A stretch of DNA of 45,055 nucleotides from Kribbella turkmenica (GTDB taxonomy: Bacteria; Actinomycetota; Actinomycetes; Propionibacteriales; Kribbellaceae): contig NZ_SMKR01000042.1 in NCBI RefSeq assembly GCF_004348725.1, forward strand, positions 1-45,055, written 5' to 3'. A model generated the notes under the pieces. The model did no database searches and had not been told where the DNA came from. It saw nothing but the letters and a program-made list of their open reading frames with translations. Within the stretch, counting starts at the first letter, position 1. Each line of letters opens with the position of its first letter. The position numbers and the translations under genes were made by a program. Below, piece after piece: positions 36,512 through 44,922 of the stretch.

Positions 36512-37654
36512 CTAGGGTCCACATCCATCTGACGCCACCACGCTGAAGACAGGTGCGCCGAGCATGTCTTCGTCTACCTCGACGCCGAGACCTGGCGATG
36601 ACGGCACGTTCCCGTACCCGTCAGCGGAGCGCGGCTGGTACTCGGCGATGTGTTCAGTGGTCCAGTCGTTCATGAAGGAAGCGTGAAGCAGGGCATCTTG
36701 GGGAGTGCTGGCGGCAAGATGGCTTACCGCTGCGGTCGTGAGGTCGCCGCCCCACGTGTCCTCGATGGTCAGCCGCAGTCCGAGCGTCGCCCCCAGGTCA
36801 CGAAGAAGGCGGGCTTTGGTCAGGCCACCTACGCGAGAGATCTTGAGGTTCATCCCGTCGAGTCCATTGTTGCTGTATGCATGCATCAAGGTCTGGACGT
36901 CGGTGATGCACTCGTCGAGGACCATTGGCAGGGTGGTCCGTTGGCGAACGGCGAGGCATTCTTCGAGGGTTGGGCACGGCTGCTCGAGGATCAGCCGCGG
37001 CAGCGGCTCCAGGAGTCTCGCCGCGATGGTGGCGCTCTGGAGTCGCCAGCCACCGTTCGCGTCCGCGATCACGAGGTCGTCGTCTCCGGTGGCGTCGACG
37101 ATGGCTCTAGCACGCTCCGCGTCGTCGACAGGCTGACCACCGAGCTTCAGCTGGAAGCGCCGTAGTCCGTTTTCCCTCTGGATGCGTACAAAGTCCGCCA
37201 TCTCGGCCGGATCGCCGTGGGGAACTGCGATGTAGAGCGGAAATCGCTCTTGGTGAACACCCCCAAGCAGGGTTGCCACAGGTAGTCCGGTAGATCGCCC
37301 GAGGATGTCCCAGCAGGCGATGTCGAGAGATGCCTTCGCGTAGTCGTGTCCACTCAGGGCCATGTCCATCGTTGCGTTCAGCCGGGAGAGGTTGAGAGCA
37401 TCCTGACCAATCAACTGTGGCGCCAGTTCGGCAAGTACCGCTCGGACGCCGGCGGCAAAACCGGGCAAGTACGCCGGACCCAAGGGACATGATTCGCCGT
37501 AGCCGGTCAGACCGCCCCGGGTGCGGACCCGCACGACCGTACTGGGCAACGTTGTGATCACCCGGTCCTTCGACATGACGTAGCGCCCGTGTGCGTAGCT
37601 CAGGTCGTAGCTGAACACGTCGATCCGATCGATCGCGGTTTCCAGACTCGTCAT
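36512..37654 (-). CDS. Enolase-superfamily dehydratase, probable cis-3-hydroxy-L-proline dehydratase
   Basis: A 380-aa enzyme of the muconate-lactonizing subgroup. Lys170 (FQLKLGG) and Lys271 (NLKISRVGG) face each other; metal ligands are Asp198 (IADANGG), Glu224 (LILEQPC) and Asp247/Glu248 (VLDECI). The N-terminal YDLSYAHGRYVMS, SGHDYAKASLDIACWD and TIEDTWGGDL segments match what I remember of cis-3-hydroxy-L-proline dehydratases, which make delta1-pyrroline-2-carboxylate. The reductase gene at 42.5 kb, of the family that reduces that imine to proline, and the pruA end at 45 kb support this. An ACGAGG ribosome site precedes the start. Other MLE-type functions, such as dipeptide epimerase, remain possible. 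Confidence 0.8.
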   Translation of the reverse strand: MTSLETAIDRIDVFSYDLSYAHGRYVMSKDRVITTLPSTVVRVRTRGGLTGYGESCPLGPAYLPGFAAGVRAVLAELAPQLIGQDALNLSRLNATMDMALSGHDYAKASLDIACWDILGRSTGLPVATLLGGVHQERFPLYIAVPHGDPAEMADFVRIQRENGLRRFQLKLGGQPVDDAERARAIVDATGDDDLVIADANGGWRLQSATIAARLLEPLPRLILEQPCPTLEECLAVRQRTTLPMVLDECITDVQTLMHAYSNNGLDGMNLKISRVGGLTKARLLRDLGATLGLRLTIEDTWGGDLTTAAVSHLAASTPQDALLHASFMNDWTTEHIAEYQPRSADGYGNVPSSPGLGVEVDEDMLGAPVFSVVASDGCGP

Positions 37655-37768
37655 TGCGGTACCTCGTTTCCGCCCAGTTGCCTTGACTGACGTGCGCGCC
37701 GGGGGCTGGCATCGACATGCATTGTCGGCAGTCTCCGCCAGCCTCCGACGCTATGAAGAGCAGTTGCG

Positions 37769-39985
37769 TTACCGCCGGATTGGCTCGGAACGCGGTGGCG
37801 GGCCGAGTGGGTCGCCACCGGTTCCGTTCATGAAGGTCAGCCACGTGGCTTTCGGCTCCTGTTGCCCGACGCCGCGCTTTGTCCAGTCGCAAACCCCTGT
37901 GGGGAAGGCCGTGCGCAGCATGTGCTTCTGCTCGGTGGTGAATTTGATTGGGCCGTAGTCCTTCCAGTCGAGGGGCTTCAGTTGACACTTGAGGATGTCG
38001 TTGGCGACAGGTCCTCCTGCGACGATCCGGGGCTTGGAGTAAGTCGGACGGCACTCGGCGCCGGGTTTCCCGTCCGTCCAGCATGTGTCGCGCGCTTCGG
38101 TTGGCTTGTGTCGAAGCACCTTCACCTCAACCGGCGCGTTGCTCACGTCGGCTTTGATTCCCGCTACCCATTGGTCGAGAGTGAGGAACGCTTCTCTCGC
38201 CATTGTCGTCCACTCCGAGAAGGAGTTGGCGTCCCAGAGGACCATGTTCTTGGCATGGCCGTTTGCGGCGACGAGCCGATCACGGAGCATCATTGGCCGC
38301 ACCTTTGCATGAATGTCAACCCCGTCCGGAGATTCGAGATCGAAAATCGGCACCTTTGCGAGCTGACGGCCACTGACAATTCGGCCGGCTTGATAGGCAG
38401 TATGAAGTGCGCTCAGATCAGCCTTGGTTCGAGCAGGAATCCAGTTGTTGTCGATGTCGGTGCCGCCGACTTTGGCGTTCAGGTCGACAAACTGAGCGGC
38501 TGAAATCTGCCCGCGCAGTAGTGGAGTAAGTCCGTATTGCACTCCGACATTGTCGACGGGTCGCATCGCGAACCCGTCCGACGCGCGTGGCGCGAACACC
38601 CCACGTAGATAGTCCTGAAGTGTGCAGCGAGTGCCGCGGGTGTTTGTTTGGGGGTTGTAGACCCATTCAGGCTCCGGGTCCGACGAGGTACAGCCAAACC
38701 GCGGGTCCAAGTTGGTCCTATCTGTGCTGACGGAGAGGCTGTGCGTGGGTCCACACCACGACCCATCCGGCGGTGCGCCACCTACAGCCGCTTTGTCGGC
38801 TGGGTTCGCCCACAGTCGTGGATCGGCTTTCTCGAAGTAGTGGCCGAGCTGGCTGCATTCGTTGACGTCGAGCGCGGTCCATGTCCACCAATCTGGGGCG
38901 CTCCACCAAGGGGCGATCCCGTCCAGCAAGCCTGGGTAGTTGTCCGCGATCGTGTACTGCGGAACCGATCCTCCGGACCAGCCGACGCTCAATGTGTACC
39001 GGACTGGGCCATAGTCTTCGATGAAGTGCTCCTTCATCATGGTTAGGGCCTCGGCTTGCACGATGTCGTTCATGCTGTTAGCGCCGAACAGGAGTGTAGA
39101 TGTCATGACGGCGAAGCCACGAGACAACGGCAGATCACCCAGGTTTTGCACGTTGAACACATCTGGAATTCCGGCTCGTCCGCCCTGCTTGTGCGAGAGC
39201 GAGGCGCCGGCATGGAAGAAGGCCAGCAGTTTGCCGTTCCATGCTTTCTGCGGTGCCCATGGCTGCCAGGCCGCGTCCGGATCGAACAGGGCGGCGATGT
39301 CGTAGATGCCGCGATCCATGACACCGCGCTCGCGGCGCACTATGTACGGCACCGTGACACCTTCGTCGGTGGTGGTCGACGCTACCAGTTGGCTCGCTGG
39401 CGGCATCTTTAGGTCGTAAGGTTCGAACTTGTTGGTTTCAGTGGATTTGTAGAAGTAGTCGTAGCGTGTCGGCGCGGCACAGCCTGAACCATTTGCGGGA
39501 CCGAGGCCGAACTTCTCGGTTTCGCAGATCCAGGGTTGGACCTGCGGGCCGGCGAAGATCGGGCCTTGATCCGAGTGGTTGGTGACGGTGAGCTTCGCGC
39601 CGGTATTGCGGGAGCCCCCCGATACCCGTGCGGTCACCTCGTTGCGGCCATCGCGAAGCCCTGTCAGGAGCGCCTGGTAACGGCCGGTTGGCCGAACGGC
39701 GAACTTCGCCGTCACATCCTTCCCGTTCAAGGACACTGTGATGCGGTCGGCCGCGATGTGCTTGGGAGGTTGAACCTCGATCAAGGCGTCGCCGCCGGAA
39801 ACCAGGTCGGCTCGGTTCGAGAGGACGCGAATCTCTGGTGCGGTTCCTGCCATCGCTGTTCCGGTGTCAGCGACGACGAAGGAGGCGGCCGTCAGGGCGG
39901 CCGCGGCCGCCGCGGCGAGGGTCATTCGACGACGTCGGCGACGTCCCGGCGGGGCCAAGCGCTGGTTGGATCGGACTTCGGGCAT
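37769..39985 (-). CDS. Secreted DUF6351-type alpha/beta-hydrolase-like protein 2
   Basis: A 738-aa exported paralogue of the protein at 28541-30727, colinear over its full length. Signal peptide about residues 17-47 (Arg-rich, then Ala-rich, cut near TAMAG); AGAGGAG ribosome site. The nucleophile elbow is GWSGGS (Ser337), differing from GASGGG in copy 1. The conserved blocks VPYIVRRERGVMDRGIYDIA, IADNYPGLLDGI, ADQLFVDLN-like QFVDLNAKVGGTDID and CDWTKRGVGQQEP are shared. It lies between the M19 homologue and the hydroxyproline-type dehydratase, suggesting it releases their substrate outside the cell. Reaction unknown. Confidence 0.85.
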   Translation of the reverse strand: MPEVRSNQRLAPPGRRRRRRMTLAAAAAAALTAASFVVADTGTAMAGTAPEIRVLSNRADLVSGGDALIEVQPPKHIAADRITVSLNGKDVTAKFAVRPTGRYQALLTGLRDGRNEVTARVSGGSRNTGAKLTVTNHSDQGPIFAGPQVQPWICETEKFGLGPANGSGCAAPTRYDYFYKSTETNKFEPYDLKMPPASQLVASTTTDEGVTVPYIVRRERGVMDRGIYDIAALFDPDAAWQPWAPQKAWNGKLLAFFHAGASLSHKQGGRAGIPDVFNVQNLGDLPLSRGFAVMTSTLLFGANSMNDIVQAEALTMMKEHFIEDYGPVRYTLSVGWSGGSVPQYTIADNYPGLLDGIAPWWSAPDWWTWTALDVNECSQLGHYFEKADPRLWANPADKAAVGGAPPDGSWCGPTHSLSVSTDRTNLDPRFGCTSSDPEPEWVYNPQTNTRGTRCTLQDYLRGVFAPRASDGFAMRPVDNVGVQYGLTPLLRGQISAAQFVDLNAKVGGTDIDNNWIPARTKADLSALHTAYQAGRIVSGRQLAKVPIFDLESPDGVDIHAKVRPMMLRDRLVAANGHAKNMVLWDANSFSEWTTMAREAFLTLDQWVAGIKADVSNAPVEVKVLRHKPTEARDTCWTDGKPGAECRPTYSKPRIVAGGPVANDILKCQLKPLDWKDYGPIKFTTEQKHMLRTAFPTGVCDWTKRGVGQQEPKATWLTFMNGTGGDPLGPPPRSEPIRR

Positions 39986-40076
39986 GTTGAACTCCTCTTC
40001 TCGCCCCGAGCTTGTCGTGCGTGTTGGTCCGGCGGCCGCAGAGCTGCTTCCGTTCTGTGGCGCGCGTGGATACTTC

Positions 40077-41072
40077 TCAGGTGTTGCGGGCGACCTCGGC
40101 GAGGACTCTCAGGAGATTCCGGCCCATGACTTTGCCGATGTCGGCTTGGCTGTAGCCGTGATCGGCGAGCTTCAGGGCGAGGTCGAGAGCGTTCGAACCG
40201 TCCAGCGGGTAGTGCCACGGTGGCTCGGGCCAGTCACCGGGCGACCAGTTGCCGAGTTCGATGTTCGGCCAGTAGCCCTCGTCGAAGAAGAAGTCGACTC
40301 CGAATCCGACGTGATCTATGCCCGCAACCTGCACGACGTGGTCGACGTGGGCGACCACGTCATCGACGCTGGGTCGGTCTGTCTTGTCGGTGATGAATGC
40401 AGGGAAGGCGCAGACGCCGACGAGACCGCCCGTGGCCGCGACCTTCGAGATCTGTTCGTCGGTGATGTTGCGCGGGTGGTTGTGGACGGACTTGGCGTTG
40501 GCGTGGCTGAAGACAACCGGACTGTCAGAGTGTTCGATCGCGTCGAGGCTGGTGCGCTCGCCGGTGTGCGACAGGTCGACCAACACGCCGTGGCGGTTCA
40601 TCTCGCGGACGACCTGCCGGCCGAACTGCGACAGCCCCGCGTTCTCCGGCTCCATACAGCCGTCACCGAGGTTGTTGCGATGGTTGTAGGTGAGCTGAAT
40701 GACACTGACGCCCATACGTTGGTAGAGCTCGACCATCCCCGCGTCGCGACCCAATGGTCGCCCGTTCTGGAACTGAAGCACCAGCGCCAGCTTGCCGTCC
40801 TGCTTCGCCTGTTCGATGTCGGCCACAGACTCGGCGATCATGAGTTCATCGGGGTTCGAACGAACCAGTCGATGAAAACCAGACAGTCGCTCGATCGTGC
40901 CCGGGAGATCGTCGCTCGTGGTGACCGTCGCGAGGATCGCCGTCGCTGCCCCGTCGCGGTAGCGACGCCAGGTGCGCATGTCTTGCATGAGCGCCGGTGC
41001 GCAGCCGTCGATGATGACGCTGTCGCGAAAGAGCCGCGCGATGCTTTGCGTGTCCGCCTCGTCAGTTGTCAT
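40077..41072 (-). CDS. Peptidase M19 (membrane dipeptidase) homologue with altered metal site
   Basis: A 331-aa TIM-barrel protein of the M19/renal dipeptidase family. The ATG at 41072 overlaps the MFS stop (ATGA); the longer frame is a shadow. His169 (VDLSHT), His190 (VFSHAN) and Asp260 (GVDFF) match the second-metal ligands and base. The usual N-terminal HxD motif, expected in IDGHND, is replaced by IDGCAPA (21-27), and the bridging Glu is replaced in LQFQNG (99-104). The binuclear centre is therefore probably not canonical. It may be mononuclear or act on a non-dipeptide substrate such as a cyclic imino acid derivative. YNHRNNLGDGC (129-139) marks a particular subgroup. Confidence 0.85.
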   Translation of the reverse strand: MTTDEADTQSIARLFRDSVIIDGCAPALMQDMRTWRRYRDGAATAILATVTTSDDLPGTIERLSGFHRLVRSNPDELMIAESVADIEQAKQDGKLALVLQFQNGRPLGRDAGMVELYQRMGVSVIQLTYNHRNNLGDGCMEPENAGLSQFGRQVVREMNRHGVLVDLSHTGERTSLDAIEHSDSPVVFSHANAKSVHNHPRNITDEQISKVAATGGLVGVCAFPAFITDKTDRPSVDDVVAHVDHVVQVAGIDHVGFGVDFFFDEGYWPNIELGNWSPGDWPEPPWHYPLDGSNALDLALKLADHGYSQADIGKVMGRNLLRVLAEVARNT

Positions 41073-42472
41073 CGGGTCTCGCCGCCCTGGGAAGGAGCCG
41101 GCTGCACGAGTGGCCCGGCGGCGCCGGCCCGCAGCGGCGCTGTCTCCCGCTGCAGCGCAACGAAAATGAGTCCGCCGACAGCTGCCACCGCGACGTAGTA
41201 GGCAGGCGCCAGCGCCTGGCCGGTCGCCTCGATCAGCCACGTCGCGATGAACGGGGTGAAGCCCCCGAAGACAACAGTGGCGAGGTTGTACCCGATGGCC
41301 ATCCCGGTCGAGCGGCTCTCGACCGGGAAGTACTCCGCGAGCGCGGCCGGCGCCGCGCCGCCGTACAGCGCGAGAACGGCACCGACCAGGAAGACGGCAG
41401 CGAAGACCGCGAACAGTGGGCTGTCAGCCGACAGTCCTGCGAAGAGGGGGATCGGCAGCAGAATGAAGCCGATGCACCCAGCGATGAGCAAGGGCTTGCG
41501 GCCGAACCTGTCTGACATCAAGGCCGCGACGGGCACGAGGACGACGTGGCACAGCATCGCGGCCGACGTGATCCACAGTGCTGCAGTGCTTTCCAGTCCG
41601 AACTCGCGCGAGAGATACGTCGGCATGTAGGTCAGGAAGAAGTAGAACGACACCGACCAAAACGCGGTGAGCGCAAACGCCCGCGCAATCCTGGTGACTG
41701 CTGTTCCGGAGGTCGGCGGAACAACCGTCGACGCATCGGGCCTGGAGTCTTCCCGACGCGAGGCGTCCTGTGCGGCGGTGAACTCGGGAGTCTCGTCCGC
41801 CCTCCGTCGCAGGACGTAGCCAACGACGATGAGCACACCACCGACGACGAACGGCAGCCGCCAGCCCCAGTCCTGCATCGCCGACTTGCCCAGAGCTGTC
41901 GAGACCGCCGCGACGATCAGTGTTGCTCCGAGGAAGCCCGCGATGCTGCCGATCTGCAGGAACGACCCGTACAGTCCACGACGGTGCGCAGGTGCCCACT
42001 CGACCAGGTACGCCGTCGCGGTCGTCGCCTCGCCACCTGCAGAGAACCCCTGCAGCAGCCGACAGCAGACCAGCAGGATCGGAGCCAGGATGCCGATGGA
42101 CTCGTAGGTCGGCAGCGCGGCGATACCGAAGGTGCCGACCGCCATGCAGGTCAAGGTGGTCAGAAGAACCATTCGTCTACCTCGCACGTCACCGAGGCGG
42201 CCGAAGACCACGGCTCCCACCGGGCGGGCGGCGAAGCCGACACCGAACGTCGCGAACGATGCCAGAAGTGCGGTCGTCGGATCGCTCGTCGGGAAGAAGT
42301 TCTTCGCCAGGATGGCCGCGACATAGGCGTAGATGCCGAAGTCGAGCCATTCGAGCATGTGGCCAACACCACCAGCCGCCAACGCCTGTCTTGGCGTGGT
42401 GCGTCGCGCAGTCAGTAGCCCTGTCCGCCCATCCGTGGGCCTGGCTGACTCGCTGTGAGTTTCACTGTCCAT
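41069..42472 (-). CDS. MFS metabolite:H+ symporter (MHS, ProP-like)
   Basis: A 467-aa permease with 12 helices. The opening MLEWLDFGIYAYVAAILAKN and FGRLGDVRGRRMVLL are typical of the MHS group, which includes ProP, KgtP and ShiA. LQGFSAGGEATTATAYLVEW and SDRFGRKPLL complete the family pattern. ProP-like transporters take up proline, betaines and related zwitterions, which suits a hydroxyproline or proline-peptide pathway. GGAG lies six bases before the ATG; it overlaps the M19 gene by four bases and follows the reductase by 82. Confidence 0.9.
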   Translation of the reverse strand: MDSETHSESARPTDGRTGLLTARRTTPRQALAAGGVGHMLEWLDFGIYAYVAAILAKNFFPTSDPTTALLASFATFGVGFAARPVGAVVFGRLGDVRGRRMVLLTTLTCMAVGTFGIAALPTYESIGILAPILLVCCRLLQGFSAGGEATTATAYLVEWAPAHRRGLYGSFLQIGSIAGFLGATLIVAAVSTALGKSAMQDWGWRLPFVVGGVLIVVGYVLRRRADETPEFTAAQDASRREDSRPDASTVVPPTSGTAVTRIARAFALTAFWSVSFYFFLTYMPTYLSREFGLESTAALWITSAAMLCHVVLVPVAALMSDRFGRKPLLIAGCIGFILLPIPLFAGLSADSPLFAVFAAVFLVGAVLALYGGAAPAALAEYFPVESRSTGMAIGYNLATVVFGGFTPFIATWLIEATGQALAPAYYVAVAAVGGLIFVALQRETAPLRAGAAGPLVQPAPSQGGETR

Positions 42473-42554
42473 GGCGTGCTCCGTTTGAGATCACCGCCGG
42501 CGTGCCCATCAACTGGCTCGGTCTGCCGGCGTGCTGTGGTGCCCCCGAGGCTGA

Positions 42555-43469
42555 TTAGCCAAGAAACTTGTTTGCGAGCAGGCTGGTGATCGCCCAGTCC
42601 TGCATCGCGACCCCCACGGTCTTGAAGACGGTTCGTGGACCGTGGTCACGGGCTTCGACGAGCGCAGTACCGAGGCTGGTCAGCGCCTCGGGTGTGATCG
42701 CCTTGGTGTAGATCGCGTGTACGATCTCGCCGGATTCTTCGAGTACCGCCTGCACATCGTCGACCACGACCGAGCTCGACCTGAGCAACTTGTCGGGCAG
42801 CTCGCGCATCGTCGTCCTGTACGCGCCGATCGCATTCACATGAACGCTGTCCGGGAGCGCAGATGCTTCGAACAACGGCTCCGCCGCGTTTGTGGCGCAG
42901 CACACGATTTCCACGTCGCCGAGAGCAGTGGCCAGGTCGACGCCGACACGTAGTTCGGTTTCCGGCATCTCTGGCCGGAGCACGCGGATGAGCCCTTGGG
43001 CGCGGGCAGGATCAACGTCGACCACCGTCAGCCGCCGCAGGGGCCGTACGGAGTGCACCGCTCGAATCTGGTCAGGGGCTTGAGCACCGGCCCCGATCAT
43101 CGTGAGCACACCAGCGTCGGCCGGCGCGAGCAGATCAGTTGCCACTCCGACAGCCGCTCCGGTGCGGAGTGTGGTGATCGCAGCGGCGTCGGCGATCAGC
43201 TGCTGGGGATGCGCAGTCTCGGACCAGACCACACTGCCCGCAATGGACGGTGCCCGATGAAAGTTGACGCTGACCGTCTTGACGATCGCTGAGGCGGTGG
43301 GCCGGTGATGTGCGGACATCACCAGAAACCGCCCCTGGCGCAGCGAGATACGGCTCGGCATCTCGAACTCACCTTTGGCAAGGTCGACAAACCCGCGGCG
43401 GACCGCGGCAATCGCCTCCGGCATCGACACCGCGGAACGGACCTGGCTGTCGCTGAGAGTTACTGTCAC
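42555..43469 (-). CDS. Ornithine cyclodeaminase/mu-crystallin family, probable delta1-pyrroline-2-carboxylate reductase
   Basis: A 304-aa NAD(P)-dependent enzyme starting at GTG 43469. The N-terminal part has a substrate lysine (SAIVKTVSVNF) and ITTLRTGAAVGVATDLL; the Rossmann loop is MIGAGAQAPDQ, and the C-terminus has NAIGAYRTTMRELP and FKTVGVAMQDWA. Family members are cyclodeaminases, ketimine reductases or alanine dehydrogenases. Next to a cis-3-hydroxyproline-type dehydratase, the likely role is reduction of delta1-pyrroline-2-carboxylate to L-proline. It is the first gene of the minus-strand operon and has the clearest promoter in the window. Confidence 0.85.
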   Translation of the reverse strand: MTVTLSDSQVRSAVSMPEAIAAVRRGFVDLAKGEFEMPSRISLRQGRFLVMSAHHRPTASAIVKTVSVNFHRAPSIAGSVVWSETAHPQQLIADAAAITTLRTGAAVGVATDLLAPADAGVLTMIGAGAQAPDQIRAVHSVRPLRRLTVVDVDPARAQGLIRVLRPEMPETELRVGVDLATALGDVEIVCCATNAAEPLFEASALPDSVHVNAIGAYRTTMRELPDKLLRSSSVVVDDVQAVLEESGEIVHAIYTKAITPEALTSLGTALVEARDHGPRTVFKTVGVAMQDWAITSLLANKFLG

Positions 43470-43514
43470 AATCCGTCACCGCCCTTCACTGTCATGTCAC
43501 GTTCTGTTATGATA

Positions 43515-43546
43515 CGTAAGGTATTACGCCTTAGGTCGATTGACAA
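43515..43546 (-). promoter_or_regulatory. Promoter with palindromic operator for the reductase operon
   Basis: On the minus strand, -35 TTGTCA (43541-43546) and -10 TACCTT (43518-43523) are separated by 17 bases. The -10 lies within CGTAATACCTTACG (43515-43528), an inverted repeat with 5-bp arms. Its similarity to the site before gntR makes it the likely GntR operator, where binding would block polymerase. Confidence 0.6.
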
Positions 43547-43884
43547 GAGCTCCGAGTGCATCAAAATGGCAACCCGCGCCGGTTCAGCTCGCCGCATGAC
43601 CGCGTCAGCGTCGGCAGGTACGACCTGTGGTTCGAGGATGGCGGCGCCCAACGAGCCGAATCTGGGTTGGGGCTCGTGCTCGGATGCCCAGGAGTGGAGC
43701 TGTCGTCGATTGCATCCTGCACGTGGGCATAGCGTTCGACTGCTGCAACATCGACGGCGCCCGGGGGGAGCGGGACGAGCTCTCACGTCGTGCAGGGTGT
43801 CGGCAGCCATCCTTGCTGGATACCTTGGAAGGCTTGAACACTCCGGCGGGTGAGCGAAGATGGACGACACCTGGCCCGGCAACG
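43547..43884. other. Stretch without a recognisable gene
   Basis: Between the reductase promoter and the end of the RCK pseudogene. Frames on the minus strand are broken and match nothing I recognise; probably the decayed 3' end of the RCK gene or a neighbour. Confidence 0.4.
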
Positions 43885-44677
43885 ACCGTGTGTCGAGATC
43901 GTCAGATCCCACGTCGGCCAGCGCAAGAGTTCGGTGAAGTCTGAGGCTTCCGAGTAGCCGGCGCAGATTTTCGTCTCCAATGACTACTGGTACGCCGAGT
44001 TGCTGGGACAGCTGTAGGTGTGGCGCGTGTCTGTCGCGTACTACACCGACGACGATCCTTGGCGGGCTTTCAGATGCGCACAGAGCCTCACCCCAGCTGC
44101 CCCATGCCGACGGCCACCAGGTGCCCTTTATGTGCGACAACTCTGGACACGAGACCTAACAGCCGCGGCTCAAGCAGTCCGTCAACCCGCAGTAAGCAAG
44201 GCCGTGAGAACAATCGCCGCAAGCATGGCAACCGCTGCCGCTCGCTGCTTCGGTCCGAGCTGGTCACAGGTGGCGACGACACCGCCGCCTCGAGGAACGA
44301 CTGCGCGATTCCGTGCTTCTCTACGAGTACCGGCCAGCACCAGTCGGCAGGCAATGGATCCAAGCGATCAGACGCAGCTCGGGAGCAATGTGCGTCAGCG
44401 CTAGCCCATAGCTAAGTGCGACGACGTCATCGCGGATCAAGACAGCGGCAGCGGTCATCTGATTTCGTCAGGCTGCAGTCAGTTCTGCTTCTGTTGGTGT
44501 GACCAAGTTCGCCACTCGGCCGACGCGCCAATCCTCGGCTAGGGTCGCGCGGACCCTGCGTGCGACCGGAATCTCTCCAATGACCAGAAGCGTTTCGCCA
44601 GCCTCTGGCGGTGTGGCCTTGGGCACTACAGCGCCCAGCGGCAATCGTCGGACAGATAGGGCTCGCAGTTCAGACAC
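43885..44677 (-). pseudogene. Decayed TrkA/RCK-type NAD-binding potassium-channel regulator
   Basis: Minus-strand pieces in order rebuild a two-RCK protein. First Rossmann domain: ETLLVIGEIPVARRVRATL (from GTG 44677), an in-frame TGA at 44470-44468, then MTAAAVLIRDDVVALSYGLA and LTHIAPELRLIAW. A likely membrane helix follows (AAVAMLAAIVLTALLTAG). The second Rossmann domain starts KGHLVAVGMGQLG and, after another frame change, continues VVGVVRDRHAPHLQLSQQLG and VPVVIGDENLRRLLGSL, stopping near SDDLDT. One premature stop and at least three frame changes make it non-functional. Confidence 0.65.
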
Positions 44678-44826
44678 CTACGCTGACCGCAACCCTCGCA
44701 CGCGTCCAGCTGCTGACCGCAGTGGTCACACTCGTCGTTATTGTTCAAGCGTCGGTGCTGTTTCGCCGCCCACCCGGTCTGTGCGACCAGCCCTCGGATC
44801 GACGACTCTTCCTTGCTGCCATCCAT
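44626..44826 (-). CDS. Small Cys-rich zinc-ribbon-like protein
   Basis: A 66-aa protein with a strong GGAGG six bases before its ATG. Seven cysteines fall mostly in CxxC pairs: CDHC (33-36), CEGC (43-46), CLNC (51-54) and Cys62, a pattern for one or two zinc ribbons. It follows the pruA gene by 96 bases on the same strand and overlaps the start of the RCK relic by 52. I recognise no named family; roles in metal or nucleic-acid binding are guesses. Confidence 0.55.
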   Translation of the reverse strand: MDGSKEESSIRGLVAQTGWAAKQHRRLNNNDECDHCGQQLDACEGCGQRRCLNCEPYLSDDCRWAL

Positions 44827-44922
44827 TCTGAACCTCCGTCCCGGCGTCCATTCGCATGTGGCGTTGCCTCAGGCCCCTTCTGCGACCGGCGACGGTGGCA
44901 GTCGACGGGCGCCGTATCGCGG

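Noticed and set aside
39864..41198. 444-aa plus-strand open frame rich in Val, Asp and Arg
   Set aside because: It is the antisense reading of the M19 gene and the start of DUF6351 protein 2, both of which have strong motifs.
43466..44140. 224-aa minus-strand frame taken as one protein
   Set aside because: Only its first third fits an RCK domain; the rest runs into the reductase promoter, so it is a chance extension of a pseudogene piece.
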